The translations under genes and the position numbers were made by a program. A DNA stretch of 7,463 nt from Candidatus Competibacteraceae bacterium (GTDB lineage Bacteria; Pseudomonadota; Gammaproteobacteria; Competibacterales; Competibacteraceae): contig JAGRHK010000068.1 in assembly GCA_020444985.1 (NCBI GenBank), positions 1-7,463 on the forward strand, given 5' to 3'. This document shows positions 1 to 5,349 of this stretch, one piece after another. The notes under the pieces are model-generated. The model had not been told where the DNA came from and did no database searches. It was given only the letters and a program-made list of their open reading frames with translations. Each line of letters opens with the position of its first letter. Positions within the stretch are counted from its first letter, which is position 1.

Positions 1-59
1 ACTCTTCATTACGGCCCATCATTAGGGCCAAATCGCTTCATTGGCCATGCATGGAACCA

Positions 60-194
60 TTCTTGAGCATAATATTACAAAAAATTTGAAATAATGAATA
101 CTATTTACTCAACAAAAATTTTCTCGGTTACACCAGTTCTGGAACTCGCTAACCGTCGCCATCCATCAATTTTGTGACTTAAGTGGGCACTTCA
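60..194 (+). promoter_or_regulatory. Probable promoter and leader region of pyrD
   Basis: Positions 60-120 are strikingly AT-rich compared with the rest of the window, as expected for a promoter. Candidate elements are TTGAGC (63-68), TTACAA (75-80) with TACTAT (99-104) at an 18-base spacing, and TTGAAA (86-91). None forms a convincing consensus pair, so no exact start point is claimed. The leader also holds short gapped palindromes: AGTTC-TG-GAACT (135-146) and AAGTG-GG-CACTT (181-192). The second lies directly in front of the ancestral ATG at 195 and could affect ribosome access. No PurR-like operator is apparent. Confidence 0.35.
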
Positions 195-257
195 ATGTCT
201 TATCGTTTCTTACGCGCACTACTGTTCCAACTTGATCCTTAAAAAACGCACCAGTGG
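195..257 (+). other. pyrD: Ancestral 5' end of pyrD, cut off by an in-frame TAA
   Basis: Reading from the ATG at 195 gives SYRFLRALLFQLDP after the initiator Met, then TAA (240-242), then KTHQW, and runs in frame into the Met at 258. This closely matches the N-terminus of class 2 PyrD proteins (E. coli begins MYYPFVRKALFQLDPER, from memory). The alignment to E. coli needs no gap, and the stop falls at E. coli residue 16, which is Glu. GAA to TAA is a single base change. The segment would encode the first amphipathic helix of the membrane/quinone-binding N-terminal region. As it stands it can be read only as a 15-codon peptide. The region before the ATG has only a weak ribosome site. Confidence 0.85.
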
Positions 258-1247
258 ATGAGCGCCTTTTTGCGCATCACACCGCCGTTTCTTGTGAAAC
301 CGTCCTTTATACATCGCGTTCCAGTCGCGCCAGTTCAGGTAATGGGACTGCGCTTTCCCAACCCCGTCGGGTTGGCGGCGGGTCTGGACAAGAACGGTGA
401 ATGCATTAGGGCCTGGGAAACGCTAGGATTTGGTTTTATCGAAATTGGAACGGTGACACCCCGTCCACAGCCAGGCAACCCGAAACCACGCATGTTTCGG
501 TTGCCAAAAGCCCAAGCGTTAATCAATCGCATGGGCTTTAATAACCAGGGCGTCGACTATTTGGTGGAACAAACGCGAAGAGCCGATTTCAAGGGCGTAC
601 TAGGGATTAACATTGGCAAGAATACGGACACGCCAGTGGCGCAGGCGACAGAGGATTACCTGTTAGGTTTACGTAAGGTCTATCCTTGGGCCAGTTATGT
701 CACCGTGAACATTTCCTCGCCCAATACGCCAGGTTTGCGTGATTTGCAATATGGCGAGGCGCTCAATCAATTATTAGTTGCATTGAAGGCGGAACAGCAA
801 CGCTTGGCGGATCGCTATGGACGTTATGTCCCATTAGCTATCAAAATCGCGCCGGATTTGACGGATACAGATCTGGTTACAGTAGGCGAGGCCCTGCTCC
901 GCTATGGTCTGGATGCAGTCATTGCCACCAACACCACCTTTTCCCGCGCAGGCGTCGAGCACTTACCCCATGCTGGAGAAACAGGCGGTTTAAGCGGCGC
1001 GCCGTTGATGACGCGCTCTACTGAAATAGTGCGGCGATTAGCCAATATTCTACAGGGCGAACTGCCGATCATCGCCGCCGGCGGCATTTTGAGCGGAGCC
1101 GATGCAGCCGCCAAGATTGCGGCTGGCGCCAGTCTGATACAACTTTATACCGGTCTGATTTATCGCGGGCCTGTATTAATTCGGGAATCCGTCGAGGCGA
1201 TACGGGACCAGAATGTCCTCATTCGTCAAAGCAAAGATTCAACGTAA
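258..1247 (+). CDS. pyrD: Dihydroorotate dehydrogenase (quinone), class 2, N-terminally shortened
   Basis: PyrD oxidises dihydroorotate to orotate in de novo pyrimidine synthesis. It uses FMN and passes electrons to membrane quinone. The 329-residue frame carries the full alpha/beta barrel: GLAAGLDKNGE (about 38-48), IGTVTPRPQPGNPKPRMFRL (63-82), NRMGFNN (90-96), GINIGKN (116-122) and NISSPNTPGLR (151-161). Ser154 is the catalytic base and corresponds to E. coli Ser175 if the missing 21 residues are counted. KIAPD (196-200), ATNTT (223-227), GGLSG (243-247) and AAGGI (273-277) line the FMN site. The start at 258 is forced by a TAA at 240-242, and it has no clear Shine-Dalgarno sequence. The true family start is at 195, which would give 350 residues. 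The shortened protein lacks the first N-terminal helix, so its membrane and quinone contact may be impaired. The gene may be weakened, served by reinitiation, or miscalled because of a base error. dusA follows 12 bases downstream. Confidence 0.95.
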   Translation: MSAFLRITPPFLVKPSFIHRVPVAPVQVMGLRFPNPVGLAAGLDKNGECIRAWETLGFGFIEIGTVTPRPQPGNPKPRMFRLPKAQALINRMGFNNQGVDYLVEQTRRADFKGVLGINIGKNTDTPVAQATEDYLLGLRKVYPWASYVTVNISSPNTPGLRDLQYGEALNQLLVALKAEQQRLADRYGRYVPLAIKIAPDLTDTDLVTVGEALLRYGLDAVIATNTTFSRAGVEHLPHAGETGGLSGAPLMTRSTEIVRRLANILQGELPIIAAGGILSGADAAAKIAAGASLIQLYTGLIYRGPVLIRESVEAIRDQNVLIRQSKDST

Positions 1248-1259
1248 ATCAAATTTATC

Positions 1260-2282
1260 ATGTTAAACCGCCTGATCTCGATTGCCCCGATGCTGGACTG
1301 GACCGACCGGCACTGTCGATTTTTCTTGCGCGTGCTCAGCCAACGGGTTCTGCTTTATACAGAGATGGTCACCACGGGCGCGATGCTACGCGGCGATCGA
1401 CAACGCACGCTGGCTTATGACCCGGCTGAACGCCCTCTGGCTCTGCAACTGGGCGGCAGCGATCCCGATGAGCTGGCACACTGTGCGCGAATTGCGGTGG
1501 ACTGGGGTTATGATGAGGTCAATCTGAATGTCGGCTGCCCTAGCGACCGGGTGCGAGCAGGCCGATTTGGCGCGTGTCTGATGGCGGAACCGATGCGGGT
1601 AGCCGAGTGTATGGCGGCAATGCGAGCGGCGGTGAATGTGCCGGTGACGGTGAAAACCCGGATCGGTATTGACGGGCGAGATTCCTACGAAGAATTGGCG
1701 GATTTCGTCGGTCGCGTAGCAGCAGGCGGTTGCCGCGTATTTATCATTCATGCGCGCATGGCTTGGTTGCAAGGTTTAAGTCCAAAGGAAAATCGGGAGA
1801 TTCCACCCCTGCGTTATGAAGTCGTACAGCGGTTAAAGCGGGATTTTCCCAAGCTGACCGTAGTGTTGAATGGGGGACTCACCACGCTGAATCAGGTGGC
1901 GGAGCAATTACCTGCGGTAGATGGGGTGATGATCGGGCGAGCGGCTTATGAGAATCCATTTCTTCTCGCGGATGTGGACCGGCGATTCTTCGGATCGAAC
2001 GCGCCACGGCTAAGCCGCCATCAGGTCGTGAACGCGTTCATGCCTTATATGGAAGACCAATTGCGGAAAGGTACGCCGCTACATTGCATGACCCGGCATA
2101 TCTTGGGATTATTTCAGGGCATTCCGGGCGCGCGGGCCTGGCGGCGGACCTTGAGTGAACAGGCCGGTAAACGTGCGGCAGGCGTGGAAGCGGTGGAGGC
2201 GGCGCTGACGCATGTTGCGCCAAATGCTAGCCATCCACCCGTTGCTGAGTTTCACTGCAAAGGCCCCGCTGTGCAAAGATAG
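1260..2282 (+). CDS. dusA: tRNA-dihydrouridine synthase A (DusA)
   Basis: DusA is an FMN enzyme that uses NADPH to reduce uridines in the D-loop of tRNA; E. coli DusA acts on U20 and U20a. The 340-residue protein starts with the barrel motif SIAPMLDWTDRHCR (7-20), where DusA-type proteins carry the MLDWTDRHCR signature. YTEMVTTGA (33-41) and ALQLGGSDP (61-69) follow. NLNVGCPSDRV (88-98) holds the catalytic Cys93, and VKTRIGID (131-138) carries the FMN/substrate lysine. FIIHAR (161-166), GLSPKENREIPPL (172-184) and GVMIGRAAYENP (222-233) are family motifs. A C-terminal helical tRNA-binding domain spans about 245-320. The DusA-specific signatures make DusB or DusC unlikely. The last 20 residues look like a non-conserved tail. 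There is no clear ribosome site before the ATG, so translation may be coupled to pyrD, whose stop lies 12 bases upstream. Confidence 0.93.
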   Translation: MLNRLISIAPMLDWTDRHCRFFLRVLSQRVLLYTEMVTTGAMLRGDRQRTLAYDPAERPLALQLGGSDPDELAHCARIAVDWGYDEVNLNVGCPSDRVRAGRFGACLMAEPMRVAECMAAMRAAVNVPVTVKTRIGIDGRDSYEELADFVGRVAAGGCRVFIIHARMAWLQGLSPKENREIPPLRYEVVQRLKRDFPKLTVVLNGGLTTLNQVAEQLPAVDGVMIGRAAYENPFLLADVDRRFFGSNAPRLSRHQVVNAFMPYMEDQLRKGTPLHCMTRHILGLFQGIPGARAWRRTLSEQAGKRAAGVEAVEAALTHVAPNASHPPVAEFHCKGPAVQR

Positions 2283-2507
2283 ATGAACAACCTGCCGATC
2301 ATTTAATAAATGTTTGACTACATCCCTAATCTGACCGTATTGAAAAAAATTGAGCTAAATTTATGAGCAGCGCGGCCATTTTCCTAATTTACGCCGCTTA
2401 TGGCTTGGAGACTGCTTCAAGCTTGGGTTAGACTCAATTCAGTCGCAGCGTCGGCAAAATACCCCATCATGCTTTGAAATTCATCAAGCGATTCAGAGGA
2501 GTGAGTT
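2283..2507 (+). promoter_or_regulatory. Intergenic leader with a possible promoter for the downstream gene
   Basis: This 225-base gap holds no supportable gene. The best promoter guess is TTGACT (2314-2319) followed after 18 bases by TATTGA (2338-2343); the -35 is good and the -10 poor. Other short AT-rich stretches at 2341-2362 could serve instead. Such a start would give a leader of roughly 150 bases. A small inverted repeat, GCTTG/CAAGC, lies at about 2403-2422. No clear terminator for dusA is visible. Confidence 0.25.
2495..2501 (+). promoter_or_regulatory. Strong ribosome binding site
   Basis: AGAGGAG sits 6 bases before the ATG at 2508. It is the best Shine-Dalgarno sequence in the window. 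It fixes the start of the Lys/Ala-rich protein and suggests efficient translation. Confidence 0.8.
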
Positions 2508-3101
2508 ATGCCAAAGAAAAAAGAGCCGACCGGAACGCCGGTCAAGGCGAGAACCACGAAAAAGGTAACGCCCGCCGCACCCGTCAAGTCTGAGGAGGCC
2601 GCTAAATCGACCGTCGCCGAGACTGCCGCCAAGCCCGCAGCCAAGGCCGTGCCTGCCGCAAACTCAGTCAAAGCTGTTGAAAAACCGGCTGCGGCAGCCG
2701 CAACTCCAGTCAAGGCGGCTGGAAAATCAGCAGCCGCCACAACCAGGGCTGAGAAATCAACCCCCTCCACCAAGAGCAAAACTGCTAAAGCCGCCGTCGA
2801 AACCAAAGTCCCTGCGTCCGGAAAACGCGCCGATGCCGTTGTTACCGTCATCGTTGCCAAATACGATGCCGGCTTTGGCAACGACCTCTACGTTCGTGGC
2901 GAAGGCGCGGGTCTCTCCTGGGAAAGTGGCGTACTGATGAAGAATGTTGAGAATGATGTCTGGGTATGGACCACGAATGAAATGACCGAAGGCGTCATTT
3001 CCTTCAAGTTCCTGCTCAACGACAACACGGACAACTGGTCTGCCGGGGATAACCTGTCCGCCTCGTCCGGCGAAACGACAACCATCACGCCTTCTTTTTA
3101 A
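2508..3101 (+). CDS. Lys/Ala/Pro-rich protein with C-terminal CBM20/48-like putative glycan-binding domain
   Basis: The 197-residue protein has two clearly different parts. Residues 1-107 are low-complexity and strongly basic, made of Ala, Lys, Pro, Thr and Val in loose AAKP/PVKA repeats, like histone H1 tails and the tails of AlgP or PhaF proteins; such tails often bind nucleic acid or other polyanions. Residues 108-197 form a compact domain with VTVIVAKYDAGFGNDLYVRG (112-131), LSWESGV (136-142), VWVWTT (151-156), SFKFLLND (165-172), NWSAGDN (176-182) and TTTITPSF at the end. This order of Trp and beta-strand motifs resembles the Ig-like carbohydrate-binding modules of the starch/glycogen-binding type (CBM20/CBM48). 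I recognise the domain type but not a named gene. There is no signal peptide or membrane segment, so it should be cytoplasmic. The start is supported by AGAGGAG at 2495-2501. What it binds is inference. Confidence 0.85.
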   Translation: MPKKKEPTGTPVKARTTKKVTPAAPVKSEEAAKSTVAETAAKPAAKAVPAANSVKAVEKPAAAAATPVKAAGKSAAATTRAEKSTPSTKSKTAKAAVETKVPASGKRADAVVTVIVAKYDAGFGNDLYVRGEGAGLSWESGVLMKNVENDVWVWTTNEMTEGVISFKFLLNDNTDNWSAGDNLSASSGETTTITPSF

Positions 3102-3121
3102 ACCACCGCGACTTCCGGGTT

Positions 3122-3144
3122 CCCCCCTTTAACACACAGGGGGG
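3122..3144. terminator. GC hairpin between convergent genes, possible weak terminator
   Basis: CCCCCCT (3122-3128) pairs with AGGGGGG (3138-3144) around a 9-base loop. It lies between the Lys/Ala-rich gene and the FAD enzyme gene and includes the latter's stop codon and last few codons. No run of T follows on either strand, so it is not a textbook intrinsic terminator. It may still slow transcription from both sides. Confidence 0.3.
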
Positions 3145-4355
3145 TCTGCTCCCGCCAACTCCTGGCGCAGACGCGCGAACTCCTGGCGCGAACGAGCAAC
3201 ACAATCCTCGATGGCAATGCCCGTGAAATAGTTGCCGGTCAGCGCCAGTCGACTGCCCGGCAACAACCGATCAATGGCCTGTGTTCGCTCACCATGACCA
3301 ACCCGTAAAGCAGGTAATTGATTAATCTTTTCAATCATCTCCATCGAGATCGAGAGATCGCTGGACAGCTTCAGAACCCGGGCGATGCAATCCCGTTTCC
3401 CGGCTTCATCCAGCTCCCCTGGCCGAAAATGAAAAGTGAAGCCTCGATATGATGGATCCGGGACGGTGTCGCGGGAAACAACGGAAAGAAAGGGTTCATT
3501 GCGACCAATCAGCCCCGCCACGAGCGGCAGCGTCAACCGAGATTTCGGAATCGCCACCCCGACTGTTTCCACCGTTGCGGTTTTCACCTCCATGAGATAT
3601 TCAGCCAGTTTCGGAAATTCAGGCCGAAGCAACTGACTCGTCACGGCAACGGGCGTTGCCAGACACAGGGCGCGAGTGGTGTAATCACCACGGTCGGTTC
3701 GGACGATAAACTGTTCGCCCTGGTTTTGCAGGCGGGTTACTGTCCGACCCCGTTCAACGCGAATGCCGGGCGACCCCGCCACAATATCAGCCAGGGTTTG
3801 CAACCCCCCTGGCAAGGTAAAGCCACGCGGGACTTCCTTACATCGGGGGCGCGGGTTGAACAGGGCATCGGCGGGGAACTCGTCCGCTGCTTGGCAGATC
3901 ACTGCGCTGAATGCGGGTTCGAAAACCGCTGCGTAATTACGCGGGCCGACGATATGACCATAATATTCAGCCACGCTGCGCCCGGTTTTGATCAAGCCCA
4001 GTAACCGGAACAGCGCCAGCGCCAGTTCAGAAAATGATAGCTGGCTGGGAATGCGGCGGACTGCGCCATCCGCGAATAGGCGGAAACCGACCTTGGCGCG
4101 GGGCTGCAAGCGCTCAAGCGCATGGAGCGACTTCAGGATAGCCAGCAGATTACTGTAGGAATTAAATGCACTATGTGCGCTCAACTCCAACCAGAATCCA
4201 TCCAGCGGACCCGTGAACCGATGGGAATGCAAGCATCCCCCGACCCGCTGCTCCTGTTCCAGAATCTGCACGCTCCACCCTGCGGCGGCGGCATAATGCG
4301 CCATGCTCAAGCCACTGATCCCGGCGCCAATAATCAACAAATCGCTGTCCGCCAT
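3129..4355 (-). CDS. FAD-dependent protoporphyrinogen oxidase-like (HemY-type) enzyme
   Basis: The family removes six hydrogens from protoporphyrinogen IX to give protoporphyrin IX in haem synthesis, using FAD and oxygen. The 408-residue protein opens with an FAD Rossmann motif, IIGAGISGLSMAHYAAAAG (8-26), then Glu33 for the FAD ribose and RVGG (37-40). GFTLPGGLQTLADIV (178-192) and the C-terminal FAD motif GNYFTGIAIEDCV (374-386) match HemY/PPOX proteins. It is somewhat shorter than the usual 450-500 residues of HemY. There is no signal peptide or obvious membrane span. The start is supported by GAGG 5 bases before the ATG. The gene is divergent from the SDR gene and convergent with the Lys/Ala-rich gene; no other haem gene is nearby. 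The FAD amine-oxidase superfamily is sure, but the exact substrate is less so; an amine oxidase or desaturase-like role cannot be excluded. Confidence 0.85.
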   Translation of the reverse strand: MADSDLLIIGAGISGLSMAHYAAAAGWSVQILEQEQRVGGCLHSHRFTGPLDGFWLELSAHSAFNSYSNLLAILKSLHALERLQPRAKVGFRLFADGAVRRIPSQLSFSELALALFRLLGLIKTGRSVAEYYGHIVGPRNYAAVFEPAFSAVICQAADEFPADALFNPRPRCKEVPRGFTLPGGLQTLADIVAGSPGIRVERGRTVTRLQNQGEQFIVRTDRGDYTTRALCLATPVAVTSQLLRPEFPKLAEYLMEVKTATVETVGVAIPKSRLTLPLVAGLIGRNEPFLSVVSRDTVPDPSYRGFTFHFRPGELDEAGKRDCIARVLKLSSDLSISMEMIEKINQLPALRVGHGERTQAIDRLLPGSRLALTGNYFTGIAIEDCVARSRQEFARLRQELAGADPPVC

Positions 4356-4360
4356 GATGA

Positions 4361-4364
4361 CCTC
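4361..4364 (-). promoter_or_regulatory. Ribosome binding site of the HemY-like gene
   Basis: Read on the - strand, GAGG lies 5 bases before the ATG at 4355. It supports this start over any other. Confidence 0.6.
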
Positions 4365-4400
4365 ACGTTAGTCAAACCATACCAGGCTCATCGACCCGGT

Positions 4401-4429
4401 TTTACTGACCATCGTCAAAAGTGTATTAC
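4401..4429 (+). promoter_or_regulatory. Candidate promoter of the SDR gene
   Basis: TTTACT (4401-4406) and TATTAC (4424-4429) are spaced by exactly 17 bases, and each matches 4 of 6 consensus bases. The predicted start near 4436 leaves a short leader that still contains the ribosome site at 4439-4446. It lies in the 95-base gap between two divergent genes. No equally good promoter was seen for the opposite strand. Confidence 0.35.
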
Positions 4430-4438
4430 CACGAACCT

Positions 4439-4446
4439 GAAGGAAA
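4439..4446 (+). promoter_or_regulatory. Ribosome binding site that decides the SDR start
   Basis: GAAGGAAA ends 4 bases before the ATG at 4451. A GTG at 4421 would add 10 residues (MYYHEPEGNA) without a ribosome site and overlaps the candidate -10 box, so 4451 is preferred. Confidence 0.7.
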
Positions 4447-4450
4447 CGCC

Positions 4451-5266
4451 ATGACCATCACATCCTACTTCGCCAAAGATTTGTTCCAAGGCCAGACCAT
4501 TTTCATCACCGGCGGCAGCAGCGGCATTAATCTCGGCATCGCCCGCAATTTCGCCGCAGTCGGGGCGAACCTGGGCATCGTCGGTCGTTCGCAAGCAAAG
4601 CTGGCTGCGGCAGCGGACGAACTGCGCGCGCTGGGCGCCCAAGTTTCTACCCATTCTGCGGATGTCCGCGACTATGCCGCCCTGGAAACCGCGATGGCGC
4701 GTTGCCGTGAAGCGTTGGGACCCATACAGACTTTGATCTGCGGCGCAGCGGGCAATTTTCCCTGCGCCGCAGAGCAGATCAGTCCCAATGGCTTCAAAGC
4801 GGTCATTGATATTGATCTACTCGGTACATTTCACGCCTGCCGGGCTGCGTTCGCACAACTCCGAGAGACGCGCGGCAATATCCTGTTTATTTCAGCGGGA
4901 CAAGCCTTCATGCCTTATGCGTTCCAGGCGCATGTTGGCGCTGCCAAGGCGGGCATTGATCAGATGATGCAGAATCTGGCGTTGGAATGGGGTCAGTTCG
5001 GCATTCGTTGCAATAGCATCGCGCCCGGTCCGATTGAGGGCACTGAAGGCGTGCGTCGGCTCGTTCCCGAAGGCGGCGCCGACCGGTTGAAAAAGATGAT
5101 TCCGCTGGGCCGTTTCGGCACGCCCGACGATATCGGCCAACTCAGCGTGTTCCTGGCCTCACCGCTGGCTTCCTACATGACCGGCGCGCGGGTGGTTGCC
5201 GATGGCGGACAGAATTTGCCAGGCTCCGGAGTGTGGACGCAATTGATCATGGCGGAGATGCAGTAA
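4451..5266 (+). CDS. Short-chain dehydrogenase/reductase of 2,4-dienoyl-CoA reductase type
   Basis: This is a 271-residue classical SDR with one NAD(P)-binding Rossmann domain. The cofactor loop is TGGSSGIN (20-27), with Asn where most SDRs have the last Gly of TGxxxGxG. GRS (45-47) suggests a preference for NADP, and ADVRD (70-74) contacts adenine. CGAAGNF (97-103), FKAVIDIDLLGTF (115-127), QAHVGAAKAGIDQMMQNLALEWG (159-181, Lys166) and APGPIEGTEG (191-200) match peroxisomal and bacterial 2,4-dienoyl-CoA reductases closely (human DECR2, from memory). The usual SDR Tyr of YxxxK is Val162 here, as expected for this subfamily, which lacks Tyr at that place. The likely role is reduction of a 2,4-dienoyl-CoA or similar acyl-CoA during breakdown of unsaturated fatty acids; the substrate is inferred. 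It sits alone, divergent from the HemY-like gene and convergent with parE (83 bases apart). No clear terminator was found in that gap. Confidence 0.9.
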   Translation: MTITSYFAKDLFQGQTIFITGGSSGINLGIARNFAAVGANLGIVGRSQAKLAAAADELRALGAQVSTHSADVRDYAALETAMARCREALGPIQTLICGAAGNFPCAAEQISPNGFKAVIDIDLLGTFHACRAAFAQLRETRGNILFISAGQAFMPYAFQAHVGAAKAGIDQMMQNLALEWGQFGIRCNSIAPGPIEGTEGVRRLVPEGGADRLKKMIPLGRFGTPDDIGQLSVFLASPLASYMTGARVVADGGQNLPGSGVWTQLIMAEMQ

Positions 5267-5349
5267 TTCCCAGTATCCAAAAGGTGAGATACGCTTGCAT
5301 GCGCTGGCCTCCGCCCTAAGTTGCGTTCATGGTGACGACTAAAACCGTG

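Noticed and set aside
14..30. GGCCC/GGGCC inverted repeat as a terminator
   Set aside because: The stem has only 5 pairs and no T run follows, so it is too weak to call.
1..66. Open frame ending at TGA 64-66, possibly the 3' end of an upstream + strand gene
   Set aside because: It gives 21 codons ending GHAWNHS with no recognised family. It is too short to tell from chance, though a gene end here is possible.
1386..1772. 128-codon - strand frame inside dusA
   Set aside because: It is antisense to conserved DusA motifs, including the catalytic Cys region, and has no family resemblance.
2417..2881. 154-codon - strand frame opposite the Lys/Ala-rich gene
   Set aside because: Its Ala/Val/Thr-rich, membrane-like look is the mirror image of the Ala/Lys repeats on the + strand. 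The + strand frame has a strong ribosome site and a conserved C-terminal domain.
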